Numbered from the stretch's first letter, positions 14,363 to 24,050 are shown. The stretch: DNA of 64,000 nucleotides from Coprococcus sp. OM04-5BH (GCF_003482105.1 NZ_QULM01000002.1:62001-126000), one strand, 5' to 3'. The notes: generated by a model not told the origin, from the sequence alone. Translations and numbers: made by a program.

Positions 14363-14800
14363 TTACTTAGTAAGCTCAGCAACCACCTGGTTGATAACCT
14401 TGCCGTCAGCCTTGCCCTTTAACTCAGGCATAACAGCCTTCATGATCTGACCTTTGTTCTTGGTGGCAAGTACATCTGAGAATTTCTCCTGTAGAATTGC
14501 GGAAACCTCCTCTGCTGAAAGCATTTTAGGGGCAAATTCACTCATGATATCATAACGTTTCCTGTACTCCTCAAGAAGCTCTGTACGATCAGCAGGGCAT
14601 GTATCAATCTGCTCTCTTACTGACTTGATCTCCTTTAAGATGGCTTCATTTGCCATTTCATCAGGAATATCATCACGGCAGCCTGCGTCTATACCCTTTT
14701 TCTTAACGGCAGAGACAAGATCTGCAATGGAGTCCTTTCTGAATTTATCCTTTGCCTTCATGGCAGCGATCATTGCGTCCTGTAATTCTTTAAGTTTCAT
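14363..14800 (-). CDS. yqeY: GatB/YqeY domain protein
   Basis: A 145-residue, almost fully helical protein of the YqeY family. It begins MKLKELQDAMIAAMKAKDKFRKDSIADLVSAVKKK and ends with KNKGQIMKAVMPELKGKADGKVINQVV, the signature of this family and of the GatB tail. In GatB that tail touches tRNA; free-standing YqeY has no proven reaction. It starts 25 bases after the cytidylate-kinase-like gene, so the two are likely one operon ended by the terminator at 14,262-14,304. Confidence 0.92.
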   Translation of the reverse strand: MKLKELQDAMIAAMKAKDKFRKDSIADLVSAVKKKGIDAGCRDDIPDEMANEAILKEIKSVREQIDTCPADRTELLEEYRKRYDIMSEFAPKMLSAEEVSAILQEKFSDVLATKNKGQIMKAVMPELKGKADGKVINQVVAELTK

Positions 14801-14825
14801 TTTCTATCGTCTCCTCGAATATAAT

Positions 14826-15440
14826 TTATTGGATTTTAGCAGCGTCACAGATCATCTGAACTGTACGTTCCTTACCAAATGCACTGGTGTTGATACAGAG
14901 GTCATAGCCCTTCATCTCGCCCCAGCGTTTTGATGTATAATAATTATAATACGAAGCTCTTGATTTGTCTTCCTTTTTAATGAGATCTTTTGCCTTTGCC
15001 TCAGTTAAATTATATTTTTCTGAGATCCTCTTTACTCTGTTTTCGATATCTGAATATATAAATACATTAAGTACATTCGGAGTATCCTTTAAAGCATAAT
15101 CTGCACAACGACCTACAAATACACATGAACCATTGTCGTTTGCAAGCTTTTTAATGGTATCAAAGGCTGCAAGGAAAACTTTGTGGTTTATAGGCAGCTC
15201 CCCATTTGAATTAAATCCGAGAGAATATGGATCCATCACCAGGGAATAAAGAAAGCTGTTTGTAGGCTTCTCGTCAAAGCTGTCAAATAACTCCTCACAT
15301 ATTCCGCTTGCCTTGGCTGCTTCCTTAAGAAGCTCCTTGTCATAGAAAGGTACACCAAGTCTCTTGGATATCTCTTCTCCTATCTCCTTACCACCGCTTC
15401 CGAATTGTCTTCCTATTGTAATGATCTTAGTATTGCTCAT
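14826..15440 (-). CDS. cytidylate kinase-like protein
   Basis: A 204-residue P-loop kinase of the cytidylate kinase-like family. It has Walker A IGRQFGSGGKEIGEEIS, the YDKELLKEAAKASG segment that follows it in this group, and the lid-type region AKDLIKKEDKSRASYYNYYT. This family is distinct from the essential Cmk, and its physiological substrate is not fixed. It follows an AAGGAGG site and a promoter at 15,581-15,609. Confidence 0.85.
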   Translation of the reverse strand: MSNTKIITIGRQFGSGGKEIGEEISKRLGVPFYDKELLKEAAKASGICEELFDSFDEKPTNSFLYSLVMDPYSLGFNSNGELPINHKVFLAAFDTIKKLANDNGSCVFVGRCADYALKDTPNVLNVFIYSDIENRVKRISEKYNLTEAKAKDLIKKEDKSRASYYNYYTSKRWGEMKGYDLCINTSAFGKERTVQMICDAAKIQ

Positions 15441-15580
15441 GATAACTACCTCCTTTTTGGTACATCAGACCGCTTGAATTTGCTTTACCCCATATCTGTG
15501 TCATGAATACAATAACCACAATGGTGTGAAGTGATTTTTATTATATATTATGTATAAAATATAATAAAAACTATAGATAA

Positions 15581-15609
15581 ATTATAACATTTCAACAAAA
15601 AATAGTAAA
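15581..15609 (-). promoter_or_regulatory. promoter for the cytidylate kinase-like gene
   Basis: On the minus strand TTTACT (15609-15604) and TATAAT (15586-15581) are 17 bases apart. The rest of the 319-bp gap (15,441-15,759) is AT-rich with short inverted stretches near 15,537-15,570 and shows no gene. Confidence 0.55.
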
Positions 15610-15759
15610 CATAAAACATTGTTAAATATTTACAAAATATCCAACATTCTCTTGCTTTATGCTTACTATCTATATCTACGATAAAAAATTTAACACACTT
15701 ATTGTCCGTTTGCTCATTATTAATATCATTATATGAATATCCATCTGATAACCGGTTAT

Positions 15760-16686
15760 CTAGAATCCCCTGAGATTGACAAGGAGTTTGTTAAAATACT
15801 CCGGAAGCTCTGACTTAAATTCCACATACTCTCCGGTTGTAGGATGTATAAATCCAAGAACACCGGCATGTAGGGTCTGACCTGTAAGCTTGAATGGACA
15901 GTTGGCAGGCCCATATACATCATCACCAAGTATAGGATGGTGTATTGACGCCATATGCACCCTTATCTGGTGGGTACGTCCTGTTTCAAGCTGACATTCT
16001 ATAAAGGCATACTTATTATTGCCAAGTCTTTCAAGAACCTTGTAATGAGTTACGGCGTCTCTTCCGTTTTTGTAATTTATCGCCATTTTCTTACGATCCT
16101 TAGGATGTCGTCCTATAGGCAGGTTCACAGTGCCCTCGTCTTCACTTATATTATTGCACACAATGGCATAATACTTTCTGGTGATGGAATGAACCTTAAG
16201 TTGCTCAGAAAGGGATTTATGAGCCTTGTCATTCTTGCAGACCACAAGTATACCGGTGGTATTCATGTCGATCCTGTGGACTATGCCCGGTCTGAACTCG
16301 CCGTTGATGGATGACAGCCCTTCCTTGCCGAAATGGTACATAAGAGCATTTACAAGGGTTCCGGTAGCATGTCCCGGTGCCGGGTGAACTACCATGCCCT
16401 TAGGTTTATTCACTATGATTATATCGTCATCCTCATACACTATATCAAGAGGGATGTCTTCCGGAATTATATCTGTCTGTTCCACGTCCGGAACCGTTAT
16501 GTTTATAAGATCTCCAAGACTTACCTTGGCACTTGGTTTTATGACCCTGCCGTTACAGGTGATCAGACGGTCGTCAAAGAGCTTCCTGACAAATGACCTG
16601 GAATACTCCTCAAAATAATCCGAAATGGCTTTATCGGCCCTTTTATCGCTCCAGGAAGCGTCTGCCTCAAGATTATAATATTCCAT
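15760..16686 (-). CDS. RluA/RluD-family 23S rRNA pseudouridine synthase
   Basis: A 308-residue enzyme with an N-terminal S4 RNA-binding domain (RADKAISDYFEEYSRSFVRKLFDDRLITCNG) and the pseudouridine synthase domain. The catalytic Asp is in GIVHRIDMNTTGILVV; VNKPKGMVVHPAPGH and GRTHQIRVHMASIHHPILGDDVYG are the other family blocks. RluD modifies helix 69 of 23S rRNA. Placement directly downstream of lspA is the common Firmicutes order, supporting RluD-type assignment. Confidence 0.9.
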   Translation of the reverse strand: MEYYNLEADASWSDKRADKAISDYFEEYSRSFVRKLFDDRLITCNGRVIKPSAKVSLGDLINITVPDVEQTDIIPEDIPLDIVYEDDDIIIVNKPKGMVVHPAPGHATGTLVNALMYHFGKEGLSSINGEFRPGIVHRIDMNTTGILVVCKNDKAHKSLSEQLKVHSITRKYYAIVCNNISEDEGTVNLPIGRHPKDRKKMAINYKNGRDAVTHYKVLERLGNNKYAFIECQLETGRTHQIRVHMASIHHPILGDDVYGPANCPFKLTGQTLHAGVLGFIHPTTGEYVEFKSELPEYFNKLLVNLRGF

Positions 16687-16780
16687 ATATTTTATCCTTA
16701 TTCTATCTTGATCTGAATTTATACCGTACAGTGTTTGTTCAATACATATTTACGCTGGCCGGTATTCATAAAAACTGATA

Positions 16781-17350
16781 TTATTTATCTGTGTTGTCAT
16801 TGACCTTGCTTTTTTTTTCTGCATTATCGTCTTTATCCACATCGCCGTTTTTTCTTAAGGCTGCGAAGTCATCATCATTATATTTAAACAGTATAAGTAT
16901 CATTCCGATGATAACACTGCAGGTAACATATATGTCAGCCACATTAAATACAGGGAAATGTATCAGCTTGAAATCAAACATATCAACAACATATCCCTTT
17001 GTAAATCTGTCTATCATATTGCCGATGGCTCCTGATGCAAGAAATACCATAAGTACTCTTAATGGCTTGAATATGTCTTTCTTAAGGAACACAACGTATG
17101 CCATGATCACTGCTACCAGGATCACGGCAGTTACGGATAACAGCATTACCGTCTTTCCTGAGAAGCTGCTCCAGGCTGCTCCTTCATTTACAACATATGT
17201 GATGTGGAACACGTTCTTTATTACAGGTGTTGTTTCGCCAACCTTAAAATTTGAATCAATATATATCTTCACTGCCTGATCAAGAAAAATCAGCAGGATC
17301 ATGGAGATAAATGCCATAACTCCATTGACAATTTTTTTAGTATTCTTCAT
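16781..17350 (-). CDS. lspA: lipoprotein signal peptidase (signal peptidase II)
   Basis: A 189-residue, four-helix membrane aspartyl protease that cuts lipoprotein signal peptides before the lipidated Cys. Motifs are FLDQAVK, NEGAAWSSFSG, GAIGNMIDRFTKGYVVDMFD with the first catalytic Asp, and FNVADIYVT with the second. It is longer than the usual 150-165 residues because of a charged, disordered tail after residue 155. It lies between rluD and aroB on the same strand; window lipoproteins such as the DUF3048 protein are likely substrates. Confidence 0.95.
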   Translation of the reverse strand: MKNTKKIVNGVMAFISMILLIFLDQAVKIYIDSNFKVGETTPVIKNVFHITYVVNEGAAWSSFSGKTVMLLSVTAVILVAVIMAYVVFLKKDIFKPLRVLMVFLASGAIGNMIDRFTKGYVVDMFDFKLIHFPVFNVADIYVTCSVIIGMILILFKYNDDDFAALRKNGDVDKDDNAEKKSKVNDNTDK

Positions 17351-17431
17351 AGTCCGGTATCCTCATAAAACAGCACTTAAAAAGCATTTTAAAAAATGTC
17401 GCCTTTAAAGCATTGTTTTTCATAATATTTG

Positions 17432-18523
17432 TTACTTTGATACAGATTCATTAAGAGCTGCGATCATGTCAGACTCTGACACATTCATGTCTATGTATGC
17501 ATTACCTATGCTGTGCAGCAGTATGAATTTTATGCTGTCACCTACCATTTTTTTATCATTCTTGGTATATCTTACAATTTCGTTTACATCAATATCAGCC
17601 GGAAGAAGGTCAAATCCAAATGTCTTAAACGCCTCAACTATTGAATGGTACTGATTCATATCAATACAGTTCTTCTTATAAGAAATATACGCTGCAAGAA
17701 TACATCCGATACCTACACAGGCACCGTGACTCATGGTGAAATTCATGTATTTCTCAATGGCATGTCCCAGGGTGTGACCGAAATTAAGAAGTGCTCTCTC
17801 TCCTTTCTCGGTAGGATCCGTTTCAACTACCATCCGCTTTATGTTACAGCTTACCTTTATCATATGAAGAAGCTTGTCGGGAACGCGTTCCTTGATGGCT
17901 TCGGCATTGGCTATCATCCAGTTAAAGTACTCTTCATCCTTTATGAGACCGTGCTTGATAATCTCCCCCATGCCCGATATGAACTGGGTATTGTCCAGAG
18001 TCCTGATGGTGGAAATATTTATATATACAAGCTTAGGCATATGGAATGCTCCAACCATATTTTTGTATGAATCAAAGTCAACGCCTGTCTTACCGCCGAT
18101 ACTGCTGTCTACCTGTGACAACAGAGTGGTAGGAATCTGAATGAAATCTATACCCCTTAAATAGGTTGCAGCGGCAAATCCGGTTATGTCTCCGGTAACA
18201 CCGCCACCCAGAGCAACAAGCATATCCTTTCGGTCAAAATGAGCCTTGATAAGTTCCTCATAAATATATTTGACAGTATCAAGATTTTTGTTTTCCTCTC
18301 CTGCTTTGAATATTATGGATATAAGTTCTTTGCATTTTCCCTTTAACTGCTCCTTCACTATATCAAGGTAAAGAGGCGCTACAGTGGTTTCTGTAACAAT
18401 ACATACCCTTTTATCAGCAATTCCCTGTCCGGCTAAAAGCTCAGGCAGGGAATTAAAATCATCTGCAAAGACTATATCATATATAGGTTTTTTGTCCATG
18501 TGGACCGTCAACTTATCTAACAT
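17432..18523 (-). CDS. aroB: 3-dehydroquinate synthase
   Basis: A 363-residue enzyme of the shikimate pathway, making 3-dehydroquinate from DAHP with NAD and a metal ion. Clear blocks are GGGVTGDITGFAAATYLRGIDFIQIPTTLLSQVDSSIGGKTGVD, the metal-binding region GEIIKHGLI and LLNFGHTLGHAIE. Full family length. It is the only aromatic pathway gene here, inserted between lspA and divIVA. Confidence 0.97.
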   Translation of the reverse strand: MLDKLTVHMDKKPIYDIVFADDFNSLPELLAGQGIADKRVCIVTETTVAPLYLDIVKEQLKGKCKELISIIFKAGEENKNLDTVKYIYEELIKAHFDRKDMLVALGGGVTGDITGFAAATYLRGIDFIQIPTTLLSQVDSSIGGKTGVDFDSYKNMVGAFHMPKLVYINISTIRTLDNTQFISGMGEIIKHGLIKDEEYFNWMIANAEAIKERVPDKLLHMIKVSCNIKRMVVETDPTEKGERALLNFGHTLGHAIEKYMNFTMSHGACVGIGCILAAYISYKKNCIDMNQYHSIVEAFKTFGFDLLPADIDVNEIVRYTKNDKKMVGDSIKFILLHSIGNAYIDMNVSESDMIAALNESVSK

Positions 18524-18544
18524 GACATACTCCTTTATATTTTA

Positions 18545-19285
18545 TTAATCATTATTCGTGAATTTGAATGGATCTACAAATGATCCACCACCAAGGTTCT
18601 TGGTGTATACAGAAGAGTCACTGGTAACACTTCCGCTACTCATTCCGCCAAGTGTGGAATCTCCCATGGCAGAACCACTGCCGCCGCCTAATGAAGATTC
18701 TTCACGACCTTGTGGATCACCAGAGAAAGCAGCAAATTTATCTTCTGAACTCATCCCTTTAGAACTGTCAGGCGTTCCGTAAGATGCACCGGCATATTCG
18801 TTACTATATTTCATTACATCGGAGAAATCCACACCAAGCTCCTCATTGATAGGATTTTCTGCCAGGAAACGTAAGTGGGCATCCATCATATTCTTAAACG
18901 AGGCAGCATAATCTCTGTACTGCTGTTTAATGGATTCAATGCTTCCCTCAATTCTGTCAAGCTCCTCCTTGGCCTCATGAACAATGCTGTTGGCTTTTAG
19001 CTTTGCATCATTTTCAATAAGCCTTGCTTTGTCACTGGCATTCTTCGCTGATTCCTCAGCATTTTTTTCTGCCAGCATAAGAGACTTTTGAAGCTTGGAT
19101 TCTGTTGTTCTGTAATGAACCAATGTATCTGTAAGAGTTTTTACCTGATTTGTAAGTTCTGCGTTAGACTTATATAAATCCGTGTAGCTGTGTACTACAA
19201 TATCAAAGAAAGAATCAACATCCTTCCTTGCATAACCCATACCCTGCTTAAATTTTTTCTGTTGTAAATCTACAGGTGTAAGCAT
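18545..19285 (-). CDS. divIVA: DivIVA-domain cell division protein
   Basis: A 246-residue protein. ATG 19285 was chosen because GGAGGAGGAATAAAA precedes it; an upstream in-frame start would place GGIK before the conserved opening MLTPVDLQQKKF. The DivIVA lipid-binding N-terminus (KQGMGYARKDVDSFFD) is followed by a coiled coil to about residue 150. The C-terminus is a long disordered Gly/Ser-rich tail. It marks poles and septa and recruits division or Min proteins. It follows sepF, as in other Firmicutes. Confidence 0.92.
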   Translation of the reverse strand: MLTPVDLQQKKFKQGMGYARKDVDSFFDIVVHSYTDLYKSNAELTNQVKTLTDTLVHYRTTESKLQKSLMLAEKNAEESAKNASDKARLIENDAKLKANSIVHEAKEELDRIEGSIESIKQQYRDYAASFKNMMDAHLRFLAENPINEELGVDFSDVMKYSNEYAGASYGTPDSSKGMSSEDKFAAFSGDPQGREESSLGGGSGSAMGDSTLGGMSSGSVTSDSSVYTKNLGGGSFVDPFKFTNND

Positions 19286-19350
19286 TTTTATTCCTCCTCC
19301 TGGTATACATGACTCCCCCATGTCTTATATATTATAAGTATAAACCAATC

Positions 19351-19968
19351 TTAGTAGTAACCACCTACAGATGGAGCATTAAGTGAAGCAGAAGCTTCAT
19401 TTAATATTTCATCTCTAATATCACCTGAAACATCAATGTTGTTTGGTGCTGCGATAAATATACTTCCTGAGATAGCCTGAAGTGTTCCGTCAACTGCGTA
19501 GCAGGCTCCGGCAACGAAATCAATGATTCTCTGGGCTGTATTAACCTCAAGACCCTCAACATTAAGGACGATGGTCATATCCTCCTTAAGATGTACTACA
19601 ACATCCTGTGCGTCATCAAATTCCTCAGGCTTTACAACCTTAACTGTATGTATTGAATTTACATTTCGTCTATTATTTATTGAGACAACATTATTACGTG
19701 AAACTGTTGGTGCAGACTGTGGTCTCTCAGGCTTTGCCTGTGTCTTCCTAAATGCAGATGTAAGTGATGAAGCAGGCTTTGATGTATATGTCTTTGCTGG
19801 CTTTACTTCTTCCTCTTCCTCGAAGTCGTCATCATCGTCATAGTCCTCGTCAAGGTCATCATCATCATCGTATTCTTCATCTTCGTCAAATAAGTCATCA
19901 TCATACTCGTCTTCTGTATCATTTAACTTAAAGAAATCCAGAAAACTCTTCTTACTATGCTTTGCCAT
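19351..19968 (-). CDS. sepF: SepF, FtsZ-anchoring division protein
   Basis: A 205-residue protein. The first 25 residues (KKSFLDFFKLND) suit the membrane amphipathic helix of SepF. A very acidic Asp/Glu stretch (about 20-55) and a linker lead to the SepF core (about 105-190), with VVHLKEDMTIVLNVEGLEVNTAQRIIDFVAGACYAVDGT. SepF tethers FtsZ filaments to the membrane and replaces FtsA in many Gram-positives. It is 12 bases after the yggS stop and before divIVA. Confidence 0.95.
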   Translation of the reverse strand: MAKHSKKSFLDFFKLNDTEDEYDDDLFDEDEEYDDDDDLDEDYDDDDDFEEEEEVKPAKTYTSKPASSLTSAFRKTQAKPERPQSAPTVSRNNVVSINNRRNVNSIHTVKVVKPEEFDDAQDVVVHLKEDMTIVLNVEGLEVNTAQRIIDFVAGACYAVDGTLQAISGSIFIAAPNNIDVSGDIRDEILNEASASLNAPSVGGYY

Positions 19969-19979
19969 TGTTATCTCCT

Positions 19980-20678
19980 TTATGATAAGTTATAGTTTCT
20001 TGCGCCGAATATGCCGGTTCCAACTCTAACAAGCGTTGCACCTTCCTCCACCGCAACAACATAATCATTTGTCATACCCATTGATAAGACACTCATATCG
20101 ATATTATCAATGTTTTTAGAGGCTATGTCAAGGGATAAATCCCTTAATGTTCTAAAATAAACACGATTATCCTCAGGGTTTTCCACAAATGGGGCAATAG
20201 TCATAAGTCCCTTTACCTTTACATGAGGCAGATCCTTTATCTGCTCAATAAGCGGAAGGACTTCTTCACATCTTACACCAAACTTGGTCTCTTCCTCAGC
20301 AACATTTACTTCAATAAGTATGTTGGCTGTTACATTTCTTTTGACTGCTTCCTTTTCAATGGTCTTTGCCAGATTAAAGGAATCTACAGAGTGGATGAGA
20401 CATGCCTTGTCAACTATGTATTTAACCTTGTTTGTCTGAAGGTGTCCTATAAGGTGCCAGTTTACAGGCGTTGATACCTTCTCATATTTGTCAACCATTT
20501 CCTGGACCTTGTTTTCTCCGAAATCACGGGTATCCGTGGTGGCGATAACCTCTTCGATGTCGGATAATGGTTTTGTCTTACTTACTGCAATAAGAGTTAC
20601 CTCTTCAGGATTTCTTCCTGCCCTTTCACAGGCAAGTTCTATGTTCTTTCTGACAACAGCAATATTGTCCTTTAACAT
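19980..20678 (-). CDS. yggS: YggS-family PLP homeostasis protein
   Basis: A 232-residue one-domain TIM barrel that binds pyridoxal phosphate, with the PLP Lys in LIAVSKTKP. Further blocks are DFGENKVQEM, WHLIGHLQTNK, LIEVNVAEEETKFG and LSMGMTNDYVVAVEEGATLVRVGTGIFG. The protein balances PLP and has no known catalytic activity. Position beside sepF is the standard ylmE-sepF pair of Firmicutes. Confidence 0.95.
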   Translation of the reverse strand: MLKDNIAVVRKNIELACERAGRNPEEVTLIAVSKTKPLSDIEEVIATTDTRDFGENKVQEMVDKYEKVSTPVNWHLIGHLQTNKVKYIVDKACLIHSVDSFNLAKTIEKEAVKRNVTANILIEVNVAEEETKFGVRCEEVLPLIEQIKDLPHVKVKGLMTIAPFVENPEDNRVYFRTLRDLSLDIASKNIDNIDMSVLSMGMTNDYVVAVEEGATLVRVGTGIFGARNYNLS

Positions 20679-20723
20679 TTTATCATCTCCTTTGGGATTG
20701 TTGATTTTTCCTGTACAGAGTCA

Positions 20724-22124
20724 TCAATATATTACCTGATTTTCAACTACTGTCTTATAATCAAGGACGATCCTGTCGTAGGCTGCTATTCCATGGGCGG
20801 TACCCTCCTCTATTATGGAGTAATCATCACCGTTTACAGTAACTACTATCCTTCTGAATGACGCTGTTCCCTGGGTTACGCAGTATACACCGGGCATGTC
20901 ATATCTCTGACATGTAGTGACTGCAAACGTATCATTGGTGTCATTTTCTATAAGGACTGCATCCGTATCCATATCGTCAGGATTCACATAGCAGTAGTCG
21001 TCATCTGTATAATATATGGTAGGGGAGATAAGCTTACTGGTTATCTCACCTGTGTCTGTCATAACCTTCTGGTTGAAGTATATTTCATCAGTATCTCCCT
21101 TGCCTGCCGTAAGATAGCTCTTAGGAATCATATATACCTGCTTGGTAAGTATTGATGAGTTAGGAATCTTAAGCCCCTTTGTTTCACTGAACGAAAAGCT
21201 TACGTTAACGTACCTGTCAGATACATACTGTGCCAGATACCTTGTCATATTAAGTACTACAAATTTGCCGTTATCATTTGACACGAGATCATAGGAAGCT
21301 CTGTATTTCTTCGCCGAATCATCTATTGTAAATCTTAAGGTATCATTCTCATAGGATTCAATCTTGGTATACTCATCATCGGTAAGCTCTACAACAATCT
21401 GCCAGTCCTCACCGTCGATGATCTTATATACAGGTTCACCTACACCGATTATCTCACCGGTCTTAAGGGATTTCTTTTCATAGACTGTCTTATCAAAGCT
21501 CTCTGAGGTGAGATCATTTACGGTAGTGTCCTCAAATCCATCCTCAAAATATGTAACAATACCGCTTATATCGGATTTTACCGCAGCAAAAGTACTGTCA
21601 AATGAATTATCACTTGACAACTGGGCAAGAGCCATATCCTCATATATTTCAAGCACCTTATTGTCCAGGTTATTTTTAAAGTCATACACATCAGAGAAGT
21701 TGGATTCAGAAAAACCTGCCTTAAACATGGTAATCTGATCGGTTATATCCTTCTTCTCGGTTTCCGAAAGGGAATAGCCGTCTCCGTTCTGGGCTTCATA
21801 GAGGGCATCATGCATGGAACCTGTCTCATCTATGGAGTACACATTGGAGTTCTTGGATACCTTCTCACCGTTTCTGATGTAATAGCATACATAACCTGAG
21901 CTTGTACTGGTTTTTAGTTTTTCATTTCTCAATATAATGCCGGTCTTCTTGAAATCAGTATCATAAGAGCTCTCTTCAACCTGAAATACACCTGTGTCCA
22001 CATTATTAACGGACATTATAATGCGAATCAGCATGTACACGAACATGATCGAAAAGAGGTAAAAGCCAAAGCCTATCTGTATAGGTTTCTTTTTACGTTT
22101 CTTTCTTTTTATAGGGACACCCAT
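20724..22124 (-). CDS. HlyD-like single-pass membrane protein in the division cluster
   Basis: A 466-residue protein read from ATG 22124, after GGGAGAG; the longer frame upstream has no family-like sequence. It has a very basic N-terminus (KRKKRKKKP), one membrane helix (residues about 14-33) and an extracellular domain. The opening of that domain (TGIILRNEKLKTSTSSGYVCYYIRNGEKVSKNSNVYSID) is the barrel-sandwich segment of HlyD adaptor proteins. No ABC or RND partner is encoded nearby, and the gene lies between yggS/sepF and a P-loop protein. A role in envelope or division rather than export is possible. Confidence 0.75.
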   Translation of the reverse strand: MGVPIKRKKRKKKPIQIGFGFYLFSIMFVYMLIRIIMSVNNVDTGVFQVEESSYDTDFKKTGIILRNEKLKTSTSSGYVCYYIRNGEKVSKNSNVYSIDETGSMHDALYEAQNGDGYSLSETEKKDITDQITMFKAGFSESNFSDVYDFKNNLDNKVLEIYEDMALAQLSSDNSFDSTFAAVKSDISGIVTYFEDGFEDTTVNDLTSESFDKTVYEKKSLKTGEIIGVGEPVYKIIDGEDWQIVVELTDDEYTKIESYENDTLRFTIDDSAKKYRASYDLVSNDNGKFVVLNMTRYLAQYVSDRYVNVSFSFSETKGLKIPNSSILTKQVYMIPKSYLTAGKGDTDEIYFNQKVMTDTGEITSKLISPTIYYTDDDYCYVNPDDMDTDAVLIENDTNDTFAVTTCQRYDMPGVYCVTQGTASFRRIVVTVNGDDYSIIEEGTAHGIAAYDRIVLDYKTVVENQVIY

Positions 22125-22171
22125 AATACTCTCCCATTTAAAAAATTTTAAAAAATTACGCAAATCATATA

Positions 22172-22591
22172 TTACAGAGCTGCAATGATATTTTCTGTAT
22201 ACTTCTCGGGAATTGTAGAAACATCCGTGGCAAAGCATATAACAAATTCAATCTCATATTTGTCTGAGATTGCCTTAACTTTGTCAAGAGCTTCTTCCAC
22301 AGTTGTCTTATCTGAATATACGATAGTTGTGAAATTATCAATATAGATCTTCTCAATATTCTTATCCTGGGATATTATTCCAAGAATAAATCCAATAAAC
22401 ATATCAAGAGCTTCAATGTTATAGTTTGAACAGTTGATCATATTTACACGATTGGATAGTTCGTATAAATGCTTATTGTTGTTGTCAATAAATACTACAG
22501 AACCTGCAACAACCTTTACATCATTGTTTACCTTCTCAATAAGAACCTTTGTTTTTCCTTTTCCCTTGTCACCAGTAATAATTTCTAACAT
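22172..22591 (-). CDS. small P-loop NTPase-like protein of unknown function
   Basis: A 139-residue soluble protein with Walker A GDKGKGKTK at residues 7-15 and a Walker B-like strand IEKIYIDNF near residue 77. It lacks other domains, and the fold would be a minimal RecA- or kinase-like core. It sits between a D,D-carboxypeptidase and the HlyD-like gene on the same strand, with short gaps. No named family was recognised. Confidence 0.65.
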   Translation of the reverse strand: MLEIITGDKGKGKTKVLIEKVNNDVKVVAGSVVFIDNNNKHLYELSNRVNMINCSNYNIEALDMFIGFILGIISQDKNIEKIYIDNFTTIVYSDKTTVEEALDKVKAISDKYEIEFVICFATDVSTIPEKYTENIIAAL

Positions 22592-22615
22592 AGTGTCCTC
22601 CTCGTAAGTGCTTTT

Positions 22616-23587
22616 TTATTTTGATGTTTTAATTAAGTCAGTAATATGTCCGTACAGTGCATCTCGATCAACATTTCCGGCGCATACTGCGAAAAACTTG
22701 TCTCCTGTAGAGTTATTTACAAATTCCACGATAAGACAGTGACCTGCCTGCATGGTGGTTCCTGATTTCCATGAACCTATGGAGAAACCTGAAGGAAGCT
22801 GATATTCTCCTGTCATAAATCCGTTTGTAGGCTCAAGCTCCTCGCTGCAACTGTTTCCTGAAGGATCCTTATACTGGAAGGTATAGGATGATGTGGAGTC
22901 AATTACATATGCAAGATCGTGGGATGTAAATTCCTTAAATATAAGATAAAGATCATAGGCGGTTGTGTAGTGCCCATCATCATGGAGACCGTGTGGATTT
23001 TTGTAGTGGGTGTTGGTGGCACCGAGCTCCTTTGCCCTGGTATTCATTGCCTCAACAAATGCCGATTCACTTCCGCTTACAAGCTCGCTTAAGATTACGG
23101 CACAGTCATTGTAGGATGATATAAGAAGTCCGTAGAGAAGATCCTTGACGGTTGTCTTGCAGCCCACGGTAAGGGGACTGGCAACAGCACCCCAGTCATC
23201 GAAGGTTACGGTACGGTCAAGTGTCACCTCCTCATCAAGAGATAAGGTTCCTGCTTCAATGCTCTCTATAACAAGAAGTCCAGTCATGAGCTTGGTCATG
23301 CTGGCAGGGTAGATAAGCTTATGGACATCCTTAACAACCTCCGGAGTATTGGTGGTGTCATTTATAAGTAATGTAGAATATGTATCGCTGTATTTGCTGT
23401 CATTTAATTCTGAATCATACTTCACCACTGCATACTTATCGGACATCATGGTGATGTCTGAGGTAGGCATGTCATTCTGGACAGACACCTTAAGCTGCTT
23501 TGAAGCAGAATAATCAGGTGCGGCACATCCGCTGAAGCATAAAACGGCAGCTAAAAATATTGTAATTATCTTGGATGTATTCTTCAT
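22616..23587 (-). CDS. D-alanyl-D-alanine carboxypeptidase, lipoprotein (PBP5 type)
   Basis: A 323-residue S11-family peptidase. The N-terminus is a lipoprotein signal with lipobox LCFSGC, so the enzyme is membrane-anchored by lipid. Catalytic motifs are SMTK (SxxK), SYND (SxN-like) and KSG (KTG-like). The usual C-terminal membrane-binding helix of PBP5 is absent, consistent with lipid anchoring. It trims terminal D-Ala from peptidoglycan stems and is encoded beside mgsA and rodA. Confidence 0.88.
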   Translation of the reverse strand: MKNTSKIITIFLAAVLCFSGCAAPDYSASKQLKVSVQNDMPTSDITMMSDKYAVVKYDSELNDSKYSDTYSTLLINDTTNTPEVVKDVHKLIYPASMTKLMTGLLVIESIEAGTLSLDEEVTLDRTVTFDDWGAVASPLTVGCKTTVKDLLYGLLISSYNDCAVILSELVSGSESAFVEAMNTRAKELGATNTHYKNPHGLHDDGHYTTAYDLYLIFKEFTSHDLAYVIDSTSSYTFQYKDPSGNSCSEELEPTNGFMTGEYQLPSGFSIGSWKSGTTMQAGHCLIVEFVNNSTGDKFFAVCAGNVDRDALYGHITDLIKTSK

Positions 23588-23608
23588 AACAAGTTCTCTC
23601 CGGGTATA

Positions 23609-24004
23609 TTATTTATAAAACTCACGCCAGTCAAGATCACCTCTGTCCAGAGCAAGGATAAGAAGCTCTGCAGTGGCAAGGTTGGTGGCAAGGGGGATAT
23701 TATGTGTATCACATAATGTGAAGATATTATTTATGTCAGGCTCATGCATCTTCGGATGAAGGGGATCCCTTAAGAATATGACCATATCAATGTCATTGTT
23801 CTCTATCTGGGCACCGAGCTGTTTCTCACCCCCAAGATGACCCGCTATATATTTATGGACGGTAAGGTTTGTAACCTCCTCTATAAGACGTCCTGTTGTT
23901 CCTGTGGCATACAATTCATTTTTGCTAAGAATACCTTTATATGCTATACAAAAGTTCTGCATAAGTTTTTTCTTGGCATCATGGGCAATTAAACCAATAT
24001 TCAT
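23609..24004 (-). CDS. mgsA: methylglyoxal synthase
   Basis: A 131-residue enzyme that converts dihydroxyacetone phosphate to methylglyoxal and phosphate. Opening IGLIAHDAKK, phosphate-binding ATGTTGRLI, and the catalytic Asp in VIFLRDPLHPKMHEPD are all present. It lies just downstream of rodA, an arrangement often seen in Clostridia. Confidence 0.96.
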   Translation of the reverse strand: MNIGLIAHDAKKKLMQNFCIAYKGILSKNELYATGTTGRLIEEVTNLTVHKYIAGHLGGEKQLGAQIENNDIDMVIFLRDPLHPKMHEPDINNIFTLCDTHNIPLATNLATAELLILALDRGDLDWREFYK

Positions 24005-24050
24005 AGGTACCTCCTCATTCTCTGTGTATCATCAAGCAATCTGCTGTATA

